Shown piece after piece: positions 19,775-28,473 of a stretch of 64,000 nt of DNA. Origin of the DNA: Burkholderiales bacterium (GTDB lineage: Bacteria; Pseudomonadota; Gammaproteobacteria; Burkholderiales; Burkholderiaceae_C); contig JAFLDE010000010.1 of assembly GCA_017302655.1 (NCBI GenBank), forward strand, positions 20,400 through 84,399, given 5' to 3'. The notes beneath the pieces were generated by a model. The model saw nothing but the letters and a program-made list of their open reading frames with translations, did not search any database and was not told where the DNA came from. Both the position numbers and the translations under genes were made by a program. How positions within the stretch are numbered: the stretch's first letter is position 1; each line of letters starts with the position of its first letter.

Positions 19775-20614
19775 TCAGAAGTCGCAAGTGGGTGGTTGGG
19801 GGGCTGGAGGCAAGCTGTCATGCGCAGCAACACCCTGCGCTCGCAGGCCTAGTACGCGTTCGCGCAGTTGCTGCGGGCTCAAGGGTTCGCCCGCCACATG
19901 CACCACCCAGTCCACGTCGAAGGCGTATTGCCGGGTCGGGCCGGCTGGCAGCAGGTTGCCAGGGCTGAACCAGTGGCTGAAGGCCAGGCCCATGGCTTGG
20001 CGCGGCACGGTGCGACCGGCATGGAAGGCAATCTCTCGCTCATCCACGAACCAGCGGCTGCCCTGCGGCGTGGCCTGAACCGTTAGCTGCACCCAGCGCC
20101 CGCCGAAGGACTGCTTGTCCTCCACGCTCAGGTTGTGACTCTCCCAGGGTTCCAGGCGAACGGTCTGCCAAGCCACCCCGTAGAGCCGCGTGTCCGGCGC
20201 CCCCCAGCCGCCATTGGGCAGGTATTCCCAGTCCAGTTCGCTGAAGAGCGGGTCGTAGTCGAAGCGCAGGGGGCTGACCTGAAAGAAGGCCTGCACGGCG
20301 GCATCGCCATCAGGGCCGGACAGCGGCGTGTCGCTGAAGCGCACCCGGGCGCTGGTGCTGCCCCACAAGAACTGCTGCGGGCGGCAAATCTGGGTTTGGA
20401 AGCTGCCCGCCGGCGTGCCGTCGGTGGCCGCGTGCAGCCGCAGCACACCTTGTCCAGGCAGTTCGATGCGCGCCGGATCCCAGCGAGCACCTGGAATGCC
20501 GGGGTGCCCGGCGCTGCTGCGCAGCGTCCAGCCACCCGTACGCAGCGCAGCCAAATCCGCCTGGTTGAAGTCGTCGAAAAAAAGCGCCGCCGCCAGGGCG
20601 AGCGTCGCGCTCAT
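19775..20614 (-). CDS. GH16-family glycoside hydrolase in the chitin operon
   Basis: This 279-residue protein has the GH16 jelly-roll pattern with the catalytic motif ELDWE at 126-130, of the five-residue ExDxE type. GH16 enzymes act mostly on beta-1,3/1,4-glucans, agars or carrageenans; a few eukaryotic members are chitin transglycosylases. Its true substrate in a GlcNAc operon is unclear. The start ATG overlaps the MFS stop by four bases (ATGA). The N-terminus (MSATLALAAALFFDDF) has little positive charge and is only a weak signal-peptide candidate, so location is uncertain. Confidence 0.8.
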   Translation of the reverse strand: MSATLALAAALFFDDFNQADLAALRTGGWTLRSSAGHPGIPGARWDPARIELPGQGVLRLHAATDGTPAGSFQTQICRPQQFLWGSTSARVRFSDTPLSGPDGDAAVQAFFQVSPLRFDYDPLFSELDWEYLPNGGWGAPDTRLYGVAWQTVRLEPWESHNLSVEDKQSFGGRWVQLTVQATPQGSRWFVDEREIAFHAGRTVPRQAMGLAFSHWFSPGNLLPAGPTRQYAFDVDWVVHVAGEPLSPQQLRERVLGLRAQGVAAHDSLPPAPQPPTCDF

Positions 20615-21864
20615 GCTGCAGCCGCTGGCGCCATCACCCGCCGGCGCACCCAGAACCAAAGCAGCAGCACGGGCAATCCGGCAAGCACTGTCCAGGCGAA
20701 GAAGGCCTCATAGCCCAGCGCCTGCTCCACGTCGCCGCTGATCGTCTTGCTGAAGATGAAGCCCAACTGCATGACGCCGCTGCCCAGCGCGTAATGCGCG
20801 GTGTTGAAGCGACCCGGCGCCACGACCTGCATGATGAACAGGATCATCCCGACGAAACCGAAGCCGTAGCCGGCCATCTCGACAGAGATGGCCGCGGTGG
20901 TCAGCCACAGGTCGGTGGGCAGCACCTTGGCGAGGCCCCAGAACACCGCGTTGGGGATCATCATCGCCACCAGCAGCACCGGCATGGCCCGGCGCAGGCC
21001 CAGGGCCGCGGTGAAGTAGCCGCCCAGGATGGAGCCGACCAGAAAGGCCGCCGTGCCCGCCGTGCCGTAGATGCCGCCCACCTGCTCCGTGCTCAAGCCG
21101 AGACCCCCCTTGTCGCGCGGCTCGATCAGGAACAGCGGGCCGATGGTCTGCACCTGCCCCTCGGCGAAGCGAAACAGCACGATGAAGAGGAAGAACCAGC
21201 CAATGCCCGGCTTCTTCAGGAAGTCAACCAGCACCTCGGCAAAGTTCTGCCACAGCTGGGCGCGCGCCGGCGGCTTGCCGATGGCAGGTGGCAGCACCTT
21301 GGCATTCCAGACAGCCAGCCCAGCGAGCAGCAGGGCCAACAGCAAAAAGATCACCGACCAGGCATTGGCGACGCCGTGGCGCTTCTCCAGCCAACCGGCC
21401 AGCACCAGCAGGCCGCCCAGGGTGAGGAACTTGCTGGCATTGAAGAAGGCGCCCTGCCAGCCTGCATAGGCAGCTTGGCGCTTGGCATCCAGCGAGGCCA
21501 TGTACAGACCGTCACAGGCGATGTCGTGCGTCGCCGAGGCATAGGCCAGCACGAAGAACACCGCAATGCTCAGCGCGAACCAGGCCGGCAACTGCAGGGC
21601 GAGTGCCACCGCCGCCAAGCCGGCGGCACCGATGGCCTGCGCGATGACGACCACGCGCTTCTTGCTCGGCACCAGTTCGATCAGCGGGCTCCACAGCGGC
21701 TTGAACGCCCACGCCAGACCCATGAGCCCGGTCCAGCGGGCGATGTCCGCATTGCTCACCCCGAGGTTCTTGAACATCAGCCCAGCAATGAGGATGACCA
21801 CAAAGAACTGCAGACCCTGAGCGAAGTAGAGGCTGGGGACCCAGCGAAGCGGCGACGAGTTCAT
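20611..21864 (-). CDS. MFS transporter, AmpG-like (putative GlcNAc/chitobiose importer)
   Basis: This 417-residue major facilitator protein has about 12 hydrophobic segments. The ATHDIACDGLYMASLD loop after helix 4 resembles AmpG-type muropeptide permeases. It is predicted to carry chitin breakdown products, N-acetylglucosamine or small oligomers, across the inner membrane. That is inferred from its place in the nag operon. It overlaps the GH3 gene upstream and the GH16 gene downstream by four bases each, so all three are translationally coupled. Confidence 0.85.
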   Translation of the reverse strand: MNSSPLRWVPSLYFAQGLQFFVVILIAGLMFKNLGVSNADIARWTGLMGLAWAFKPLWSPLIELVPSKKRVVVIAQAIGAAGLAAVALALQLPAWFALSIAVFFVLAYASATHDIACDGLYMASLDAKRQAAYAGWQGAFFNASKFLTLGGLLVLAGWLEKRHGVANAWSVIFLLLALLLAGLAVWNAKVLPPAIGKPPARAQLWQNFAEVLVDFLKKPGIGWFFLFIVLFRFAEGQVQTIGPLFLIEPRDKGGLGLSTEQVGGIYGTAGTAAFLVGSILGGYFTAALGLRRAMPVLLVAMMIPNAVFWGLAKVLPTDLWLTTAAISVEMAGYGFGFVGMILFIMQVVAPGRFNTAHYALGSGVMQLGFIFSKTISGDVEQALGYEAFFAWTVLAGLPVLLLWFWVRRRVMAPAAAA

Positions 21865-23357
21865 GCGTGCTCCAAGGCTCGGATGGGGGCGCGCCCTTGA
21901 GCCTGTAGATCACCGTTCAGCCAAGCACGCAGGGCGCGCAGGGCCGGTGCGTCGTAGCCCCAGGTGAGCAGGGTAGGCACGGGCAGGTCGAGCGACTGGA
22001 AGGGGTTCCAAAGCGCCAGATGCAGGTCAATCGGCCAGTCCTGCGCCGACTCCGGATACCGCGCGCGGGTGTTGGAGGCCAACACATTGCATCGACCGTC
22101 GCGCGGAATCTGCTCGGCGCGCAGGGCGCTGAGCTTGGGCACCACCAGCCACTCGATGTCCACATCCGGCTCCCACAGGGAAGCGACGTCGCGCGCGGAA
22201 GGGCCAGCCTCACTGACGCCGTCGCTGCTCACCTCGCCCTGGGTGATGACACGCAGCGGGCCTTTGGGCGGTTGCGGCGCACGCAAAGCAGTCAGCGCGC
22301 GTTCGGCGGCGCGTTCCATCAAGCGCTCGTCTCGCGCCCACTGAGCGGGATCGACTTCGCGCAGCGAGGCCGGGTAGTGCGCCGCCAGCCGATCGACGCG
22401 GTTCGCGGCGAGTTGCAAGGCTTCGGCGTCGAGCCGCCCGTCAAGCAGCGCATCGGTGACCGCCTCGATCGCGCCCTCCTGCTCGGCCAGGCTGCCCTGC
22501 GCCAGCACCATGTCGGCACCAGCCTGCAGGGCCAGGACCGCTGCACGGGCATGGCCCCAGCGGTCGGCGATGGCACGCATCATCAGTGCGTCGGTGATCA
22601 CCACCCCCTGGTAGCCGATGCGCCGGCGCAGCAGCTCGGTCAGAAAGAACGGCGACAGCGTGGCCGGGCGCTCAGGGTCAAGCTGCGGGTACACGATGTG
22701 CGCGGTCATCAGTGCCGGCGCGCAGTCGTTCAGGCGGCGGAAGGGCCGCAGCTCCAGTGCCTCCAGCTCCGGCAGGCTCTTGTCGACCTGCGGCAGTGCA
22801 TGGTGGGAGTCCTCATGCGTGTCGCCATGGCCGGGGAAGTGCTTCACGCAGCAGGCCACCCCTTCGGCCAGGCTGCCTTTCATCCAGGCACCGGCCAGTC
22901 GCGCCACCTCGTCCGGGTCGTCCGAGAAGCTGCGTTCGCCGATCACCGGGTTGGCCGGGTTGTTGTTCACATCCAGCACGGGCGCGAAGTTCCAGTTGAC
23001 GCCCAGCCAGGCCATCGAGCGGGCCGTGGCTGCGCCAACTTGCTGGGCCAACTCGGCGTCGCCCACCGCACCCAAGGCCATGCCGGAAGGTCCGACGGGC
23101 ACGAAGGTGGCGCGCGACACGGCGCCGCCTTCCTGGTCGATGGCCACCAGCCCACGCGGCCCCAGCAAGGCGTGCAGTTCGGCGGTGAGCCGGCGCGTCC
23201 CGGCCAGGCCTGAGAGATTGCGCCGGAACAAGCAGATGGCTCGCAGGGGATAGCGGCGCAGCAGCGCCAGCTCGGGCTCACCGAGCGTAGTGCCGGGGAT
23301 GTCGATCATCACCAGCGCGGCGGCCAGGCGACGGGCGGCTTCGCGGTCGAGTTTCAT
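21861..23357 (-). CDS. GH3 beta-N-acetylhexosaminidase
   Basis: This 498-residue GH3 enzyme releases terminal GlcNAc. The NagZ-type motif KHFPGHGDTHEDSH is at 172-185 and supplies the histidine acid/base; the nucleophile is Asp256 in VVITDALMM; AIDQEGG is at 72-78. It is longer than single-domain NagZ (about 340): the extra 150 residues look like the second alpha/beta domain of two-domain GH3 enzymes. No signal peptide is seen, so it probably acts in the cytoplasm on imported chitobiose. It overlaps the MFS gene by four bases and the SIS gene upstream by four bases. Confidence 0.9.
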   Translation of the reverse strand: MKLDREAARRLAAALVMIDIPGTTLGEPELALLRRYPLRAICLFRRNLSGLAGTRRLTAELHALLGPRGLVAIDQEGGAVSRATFVPVGPSGMALGAVGDAELAQQVGAATARSMAWLGVNWNFAPVLDVNNNPANPVIGERSFSDDPDEVARLAGAWMKGSLAEGVACCVKHFPGHGDTHEDSHHALPQVDKSLPELEALELRPFRRLNDCAPALMTAHIVYPQLDPERPATLSPFFLTELLRRRIGYQGVVITDALMMRAIADRWGHARAAVLALQAGADMVLAQGSLAEQEGAIEAVTDALLDGRLDAEALQLAANRVDRLAAHYPASLREVDPAQWARDERLMERAAERALTALRAPQPPKGPLRVITQGEVSSDGVSEAGPSARDVASLWEPDVDIEWLVVPKLSALRAEQIPRDGRCNVLASNTRARYPESAQDWPIDLHLALWNPFQSLDLPVPTLLTWGYDAPALRALRAWLNGDLQAQGRAPIRALEHA

Positions 23358-24364
23358 GCGGTGCGGGTGACCTTGCGCAAGTGGGGAGGACGGTCGGGGT
23401 CCATGCCGCGCGCACGCGCCAGCTGTTCGACCATCGGGTAGAAGCTCTGCACGGCCGCAATTGGGTCAAGCAACTCGTGCGCGGCCGGGTGCAACGGCAG
23501 GTCGGCACCCGGCGTTCCCGGCGGCGCGGCCAGCAGCACGGTGGCGCCCTGCTCGCGCAGACGCTCGGCCAGAGCCACCGTGCCGGCCTGGGCCGGTCCG
23601 CGCGGGGCCAGCAACAGCGCGGCGAAGCCCTGGCCCATCAAGGCCATCGGGCCATGCTGCACTTCCGCGCTGGAGAAAGCCTCGGCCGAGATGCCACAGG
23701 TTTCCTTGAACTTGAGCGCCGCCTCTTCAGCAATGGCAAGGCAGGGGCCGCGGCCGATGACGAACAAGCGATCCGCACCGCGCAGGCGGTCCACGGCGAG
23801 GCTCCAGTCCAGCGCAGCGGCTTGCTCCAGGCTCTCAGGCAGAGCCTGCAGGCCGGCCAGCAGTTCGGCGTCGCGCTGCCAGTTCGCGACCAGCCGCGCC
23901 CCCGCTACCAGCTGGGCGATGTAGCTCTTCGTGGCCGCCACGGACAGCTCCGGACCGGCACGGAGAGGCAGTTCGAATTCAGCGGCTGCCGCAAGGGGCG
24001 ATCCAGGCGCGTTGACCAGGGCCACGGTGCGGGCACCGCCCTGCCGCAGGTGCTCCAGCGGCGCGATCAAGTCCGGGCTCTGCCCGGACTGCGACAGCGC
24101 CAGCCCCAGCACGCCTCGGCATTGCAGCGGGCTGCGGTACAGCGTGATCAAGGACATCGGCAGCGAAGACACCCACAGGCCCAGCCGGTGCATCAGCAAG
24201 TAGCCAAGATAGTGCGCAGCGTGGTCGGAGCTGCCACGCGCCACGGTCACCGCCAGTTGGGGGGGCTGCTCGCGCAGGCTGCGGCCCAGTCGCTCGTAGG
24301 CCTCGGCGTCCTGCGCCAGTTGCTGCGCCACCATGGAAGGCGCAGCACGGCATTCCGCGGCCAT
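23354..24364 (-). CDS. SIS-domain glucosamine-6-phosphate deaminase (NagB-II type)
   Basis: This 336-residue protein has two SIS domains (about 35-160 and 195-315) and resembles the isomerase half of GlmS without its glutaminase half. ARGSSDHAAHYLGYLL, ALSQSGQSPDL and ELSVAATKSYIAQL are sugar-phosphate binding stretches; EVQHGPMAL carries the conserved histidine and a lysine lies near the C-terminus (HLRKVTRTA). In nag loci this class replaces NagB and converts glucosamine-6-phosphate to fructose-6-phosphate and ammonia. The ATG at 24364 is 16 bases after the nagA stop; longer forms overlap nagA and are rejected. The ribosome-binding site is weak. Confidence 0.88.
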   Translation of the reverse strand: MAAECRAAPSMVAQQLAQDAEAYERLGRSLREQPPQLAVTVARGSSDHAAHYLGYLLMHRLGLWVSSLPMSLITLYRSPLQCRGVLGLALSQSGQSPDLIAPLEHLRQGGARTVALVNAPGSPLAAAAEFELPLRAGPELSVAATKSYIAQLVAGARLVANWQRDAELLAGLQALPESLEQAAALDWSLAVDRLRGADRLFVIGRGPCLAIAEEAALKFKETCGISAEAFSSAEVQHGPMALMGQGFAALLLAPRGPAQAGTVALAERLREQGATVLLAAPPGTPGADLPLHPAAHELLDPIAAVQSFYPMVEQLARARGMDPDRPPHLRKVTRTA

Positions 24365-24380
24365 GCGGCTCGCAGCCGCT

Positions 24381-25499
24381 TCAGGATTCCAGCTCAATCG
24401 ACTCTCCTTCGACAAACACCGCCCGCAGGCGCAGGTCGGCGTCCAACTCCACGAAATCAGCCCAGGCACCGACGACCAAGCGGCCTCGGTCCTGCAGCCC
24501 CAGGTAATCCGCCGGGTGGCGGCTCAAGCGTTGTGCCGCTTCGGCCAGTGGCAGACCGATCTGCACCAGATTGCGCAGCGCCTGATCCATGGTCAAGGCA
24601 CTGCCTGCCAGCGTGCCGTCGGCCAGGCGCACGCCGCCCGCGCAATGAAAGACACGCTGGCGACCCAGTGCGAACTCGCCGTCGGGCATGCCGGCGGCGG
24701 CGGTTGCATCGGTGACCGCGTAGGCGCCCGGGATGGCTCGAAGGGCGGCACGCAACGCCCCTGCATGCACATGCAGCAAGTCGGGGATGAGTTCGGCGTG
24801 CTGGGCGTGCGCGAGCGCGGCCCCAACCAGTCCAGGCGCACGGTGCTGCAGCGGGCTCATGGCATTGAACAAGTGGGTGAATCCGGTCGCCCCGGCCTCC
24901 AGCGCTGCGACACCCTGCTCATAGCTGGCCAGGCTGTGCCCGAGTTGCACGCGCACGCCTCGTTCCACCAGCCAAGGAATCAGGGCCAGGTGAGCCCCTT
25001 CTTCTGGAGCCAGCGTGAGCACGCGAATCGGAGCGCGCGCCAGCAAGTCATGCAAGGTGTCGGTCAGCGCCAATCGGGCGCAGTCGGGCTGCGCACCCAG
25101 GCGCCGCGGGCTGATGAAGGGTCCTTCCAGGTGCACACCGAGCACTCTGGCGGCCCGCGCCGGGCGGGCCTGGCAGTGCGCCGCCAGCGCGTCAAGAGCC
25201 GCTCGCACCTCGTCCAGCGGTGCAGTCATGGTGGTGGCGAGCAAGGCGGTCGTGCCATGGCGGGCGTGCAAGCGCGCCAAGCGTGCGACAGCATCGCCGC
25301 CATCCATGGTGTCCGCACCTGCCCCGCCGTGCACATGCAGGTCGATAAAGCCAGGCAACAGCCAGCGTTCGCCCTCCTTCAGCGCCCCCTCCATGCGTTC
25401 GCCTCGCAGCGCCGCAATTCGACCGTCGCCGTCAACCAGCAACTCGCCACGGAGAAAGTGGCTGCCCTCCTCGGACAGCCAACAGGCGCTGCGCCGCAC
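24381..25499 (-). CDS. nagA: N-acetylglucosamine-6-phosphate deacetylase
   Basis: NagA removes acetate from GlcNAc-6-phosphate. Metal and catalytic residues are visible: HVH at 55-57, Glu125 in HLEGPF, His188 in GHS, His209 in THLFNAMSP and Asp264 in VTDATAAAGM. I use the GTG at 25499, two bases after the gntR stop, giving 372 residues and the usual N-terminal strand (RRSACWLSEEG). An upstream start at 25556 would overlap gntR by 55 bases and add 19 atypical residues. It is cytoplasmic and lies between the regulator and the deaminase. Confidence 0.93.
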   Translation of the reverse strand: MRRSACWLSEEGSHFLRGELLVDGDGRIAALRGERMEGALKEGERWLLPGFIDLHVHGGAGADTMDGGDAVARLARLHARHGTTALLATTMTAPLDEVRAALDALAAHCQARPARAARVLGVHLEGPFISPRRLGAQPDCARLALTDTLHDLLARAPIRVLTLAPEEGAHLALIPWLVERGVRVQLGHSLASYEQGVAALEAGATGFTHLFNAMSPLQHRAPGLVGAALAHAQHAELIPDLLHVHAGALRAALRAIPGAYAVTDATAAAGMPDGEFALGRQRVFHCAGGVRLADGTLAGSALTMDQALRNLVQIGLPLAEAAQRLSRHPADYLGLQDRGRLVVGAWADFVELDADLRLRAVFVEGESIELES

Positions 25500-25501
25500 G
25501 C

Positions 25502-26248
25502 TCAGACCGGTTCGCGGCGCATCTCGGCCACGAAGTCGTAGTAGTCCGAGCGGCAATACGAATGCGTCAGCTCCACCGCCTTGCCATCAGCCAGGTAGCC
25601 GACCCGGGTGATGAAGAGCACTGCAGCGCCGAGCGGCACCTCCAGCAGGGAGGCCAGCTTCAGATCGGCATTCATGGCCCGGATGTGCTGCAGCGCGCGC
25701 ATCGGCGCCTGACCACTCTGCGCCAGATGGGTGTAGAGCGATGCCGCCACCGCCTCAGGGTTCGGGAGCACGCTTTCCGGCAGCACGCTGACCTCGTACG
25801 CCATGACGACGTTGTCGGCCAGGCGCAGGCGCTCCAGCCGCGCCACGCGCTCACCCGCATGCAACTCGAGCGAGAGTTGCTCGTCTGCCTGTGCGGGTGC
25901 CAGCACGCGTTGGAGCCACCGCGATTGCGGCACGAAGCCCCGCTGGTGAAGCTCCTCGGTGAAGCTGGTCAGCCGGGTGAGTGGCTGCTCCAGCCGTGGA
26001 GCGATGTAGTTGCCAGAGCCATGCTTGCGAACGATCAGGCCCTGCTCAACCAAGCGCTCGATGGCCTTGCGCGCTGTGACGCGTGAGATGCCGAGCTCCT
26101 CGGCCAGCACACGCTCCGAAGGCAGAGCCTCATGCGCCTGATAGCCGCCTTCGCTGATGGCGCGAGACAGCGCCAGCGCCAGTTGAAGGTACAGGGGCGA
26201 GGGTGACTCGGCTTCTGCCTCAAAGGCGAAGGGCAACTTGGATTTCAT
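25502..26248 (-). CDS. GntR-family regulator with UTRA domain (NagQ/NagR-like)
   Basis: This 248-residue regulator has a winged-helix domain (about 15-84, PSERVLAEELGISRVTARKA) and a UTRA ligand-binding domain (about 95-240), the HutC/NagR layout. Such proteins usually repress nag genes and release DNA on binding GlcN-6-P or GlcNAc-6-P. Its likely targets are the palindrome in the promoter of its own operon (27194-27205) and a related 16-mer upstream of the TonB receptor. Its start overlaps the kinase stop by four bases. The start MKSKLPFAFE is chosen over 30 extra upstream codons because those overlap the kinase. Confidence 0.9.
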   Translation of the reverse strand: MKSKLPFAFEAEAESPSPLYLQLALALSRAISEGGYQAHEALPSERVLAEELGISRVTARKAIERLVEQGLIVRKHGSGNYIAPRLEQPLTRLTSFTEELHQRGFVPQSRWLQRVLAPAQADEQLSLELHAGERVARLERLRLADNVVMAYEVSVLPESVLPNPEAVAASLYTHLAQSGQAPMRALQHIRAMNADLKLASLLEVPLGAAVLFITRVGYLADGKAVELTHSYCRSDYYDFVAEMRREPV

Positions 26249-27177
26249 TCGCACTCCTGTGCACCGTTCGGCGCGTGGATCAGTCGCAACGCGCCTGCCA
26301 TGGCGTCGCCCTTGGGGGCGGCCCAACGTGCAGCGCAATGGGCTTGCAGTCGTGGGGCCAGTCGCAGCGCCACGCTGCCGGAGAGGCAGACGGACAGGCT
26401 GAACGTAGGGTCGAGTGCCTGCAAATGCAGGGTCAACTCTTCCACCGCACGATTCAGCAGTACCTTCGCCACGGGGTCCTCGTGCTCGAGTTCAAAAACC
26501 AACAGGGCCAGAGCAGCATGGTCCCGCTGGTCGGCTGCGTGCTGCCAGGCGAGGACACCGGCATCGCTCGTGCCCAGTTGGCCCAACAGAGCGTCGGCCA
26601 GGGCCCCGCGGGACTCGCGCCCGTCCAGAGCTCGCACCAAATGACGCAGCGCCGCCTGGCCCAGCCACGCTCCGCTGCCTTCATCCCCAAGCCGCCAGCC
26701 CCAACCGCCCACCCGGCTGCGTCGCCCGTCAGGCCACAGGGCCATGGCGATGGAGCCCGTGCCTGCAATCAGCAACGCCCCCGGCTCGCCAGCGTGAGCA
26801 CCAAGCAAACCTGCCCAAGCATCCGTCTCAAGCGCAAGGCGCACACCCTGTGGAGCGGCATCGGCAAATGCCTGCGCCGCGTGCATCTGGCTGGCCCCGG
26901 AAAGACCCAGGCCGATGGCCGAATGGGCCCATTCGAAGTCGGTGACACCGGCAACAAGCACTGCCTGCTCCACCGCCTGACGCACGTTTCGCCAAGCCTG
27001 TTCGACGCCCTGCCCCAGCGCCGACGGTCCAGCCTGGCCCTCCGCCAACGTCCGCCCCGCAGCGTCGCACAGCCTGGCTCGGGTGCCTGTGCCCCCCCCG
27101 TCCACACCGACCCAGTGCCGGATGTCATCACGCGCAGGGGCAGGGATCGGTGAAGCAGGGGCGGCGATGGTCGGCAT
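26245..27177 (-). CDS. N-acetylglucosamine kinase (BadF/BadG-type ATPase family)
   Basis: This 310-residue sugar kinase has the ASKHA phosphate-1 loop VGVDGGGTGTRARLCD (about 24-38) and the adenosine-side motif GTGSIAMALWPDG with GWGWRLGDEGSG. Family members phosphorylate N-acetylglucosamine or related hexosamines, giving the substrate of NagA next door. The start MPTIAAPASP is at 27177; 77 more codons are open upstream but cross the promoter. With the predicted promoter the transcript begins at or very near this ATG, so the message may be leaderless. It is the first gene of the nag operon. Confidence 0.88.
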   Translation of the reverse strand: MPTIAAPASPIPAPARDDIRHWVGVDGGGTGTRARLCDAAGRTLAEGQAGPSALGQGVEQAWRNVRQAVEQAVLVAGVTDFEWAHSAIGLGLSGASQMHAAQAFADAAPQGVRLALETDAWAGLLGAHAGEPGALLIAGTGSIAMALWPDGRRSRVGGWGWRLGDEGSGAWLGQAALRHLVRALDGRESRGALADALLGQLGTSDAGVLAWQHAADQRDHAALALLVFELEHEDPVAKVLLNRAVEELTLHLQALDPTFSLSVCLSGSVALRLAPRLQAHCAARWAAPKGDAMAGALRLIHAPNGAQECE

Positions 27178-27180
27178 GGA

Positions 27181-27213
27181 TACCAGTCTAATACCAACTA
27201 GTTGGCAGGTCAA
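27181..27213 (-). promoter_or_regulatory. nag operon promoter with palindromic operator in the spacer
   Basis: On the minus strand TTGACC (27208-27213), a 17-base spacer and TAGACT (27185-27190) precede the kinase gene. A perfect 12-base palindrome CCAACTAGTTGG (27194-27205) fills most of the spacer, an ideal repressor position. The minus-strand 16-mer TGGTATTAGACTGGTA (27181-27196) also overlaps the -10 box. Binding by the operon's GntR protein is inferred. Confidence 0.6.
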
Positions 27214-28419
27214 ATGGTAGTAAAGTGGGTAGAAACCAGTTGCCTGCCAGCGGCGTCGGTCACCGACTATCCTTCCCTCGCCTTCGGCGACGCAAACTGC
27301 GCCGCGGTCACTCGATCCCCCGTCTGCACTGTGCTTCCCGAACTGTCTGCCGCCACCCCATTGCCTGCACCCGCCTTGCAGCGCCTTTCTCGAGCGGCCA
27401 CGCGACATCCTTTGCTAGTGGAACGATCGCTCGCCCGAGCTCAGGAGCAGGCGGAAAGGGATCAGCAAGTCCTGGCGGCGGCCGACCTGCTTTATTTGCG
27501 GTTCCATTTGGCGGAGCATGCGGGCCGTGCGCTCGACTTGCGTGAAGCGCTTTCCCGAAGCGCAGATCGACTGGAGCAATGGCCCGAGCGACACGGCGAG
27601 CAGGCAGCCCGCCTGGCTGAGGCCTTGGGTCGGGCGGCGTACCAAACTGGCGACTACCTTGAAGCCACCGAGCAATGGTCTCGGGCACTGGACCTGGCCG
27701 AGTCCGCCAGCGAGCGGCGGGTGGGCGTTGCAGCCCGTGTCGGGCTGGGCCAGATTCACTATGCGATGGGCGCGTGGAACACCGGCCTGCGTTTTCATCG
27801 CGATGCGCTGCTGCAGTTGCGTCCGCTCAACGACTCCTACCTCGCTGCCAAGGTGGCGTTGAACCTGGGCGTGGGCCATCTTGAGAGCCAGCAATTGGAA
27901 GATGCCGAGCGGCAGTTTTCCCATGGTCTGGCCGCAGCACGGCGGGGCGGCCACCGGGAGTTCGAGGCTGAAGCCCATTGGCACCTTGCGCGTGCCGCGC
28001 TGTCGCGTGGGCAATTGCCCTTGGCCGTCGCCGACTGTCGGCTGGCTCTCGACATCGCCACTCGGCTACACCACCACTGGCTGGAAGGTGCTGCCAGCCG
28101 CACGTGGACAGAAATCGCGCTTGCGCGCGGCGACACGCAATCAGCCATTCGCAGCTGCCGCCATGCCCTTGAGCTGGCCGAGCGCATCCAGTCGCGGCCG
28201 CAGCAACTTCAGGCTCACTTGCAACTTGCGCGCCTCCTGGAGCAGCAGGATCAGCCGGCCGAAGCGCTGCAGCATCTCTGGAAATACCTGGCGCTACGCG
28301 AGCACAGCGAGCAGCAGTCGCAAGGCATTGCCGGGCGCAGCCTGGCGCCGCAAGGTCCGCTGGATCCGGCGAGCGTCGGCGAAGGGGGCAGTGGCACCCG
28401 CAGTCCGAGTGCGCGCTGA
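27214..28419 (+). CDS. TPR-repeat protein, function unknown
   Basis: This protein of about 401 residues is almost entirely tetratricopeptide repeats, for example RAAYQTGDYLEATEQWSRAL, GLGQIHYAMGAWNTGLRFHR, and ARAALSRGQLPLAVADCRLA, running to about residue 355. A low-complexity tail follows. TPR arrays of this style often stand in front of GGDEF or histidine-kinase domains; none follows here, so it is either a stand-alone adaptor or a truncated sensor. The start is uncertain: ATG at 27214, TTG at 27202 and GTG at 27331 are all possible and none has a good ribosome-binding site. It diverges from the nag operon and shares its control region, so co-regulation is possible. Confidence 0.65.
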   Translation: MVVKWVETSCLPAASVTDYPSLAFGDANCAAVTRSPVCTVLPELSAATPLPAPALQRLSRAATRHPLLVERSLARAQEQAERDQQVLAAADLLYLRFHLAEHAGRALDLREALSRSADRLEQWPERHGEQAARLAEALGRAAYQTGDYLEATEQWSRALDLAESASERRVGVAARVGLGQIHYAMGAWNTGLRFHRDALLQLRPLNDSYLAAKVALNLGVGHLESQQLEDAERQFSHGLAAARRGGHREFEAEAHWHLARAALSRGQLPLAVADCRLALDIATRLHHHWLEGAASRTWTEIALARGDTQSAIRSCRHALELAERIQSRPQQLQAHLQLARLLEQQDQPAEALQHLWKYLALREHSEQQSQGIAGRSLAPQGPLDPASVGEGGSGTRSPSAR

Positions 28420-28428
28420 CTACACTCG

Positions 28429-28464
28429 CCCGCCACGCCCGCCACGCCCGCCACGCCCGCCACG
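28429..28464 (+). repeat. Four tandem 9-bp repeats (CCCGCCACG)
   Basis: Four perfect copies of CCCGCCACG fill most of the 54-base gap between the TPR gene and lacI. The unit is a multiple of three but is outside both genes. It may vary in copy number by slippage. Confidence 0.9.
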
Positions 28465-28473
28465 CAATTCGGC

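Noticed and set aside
28429-28464. CRISPR-like short repeats
   Set aside because: Units are contiguous 9-mers with no spacers and no cas genes nearby.
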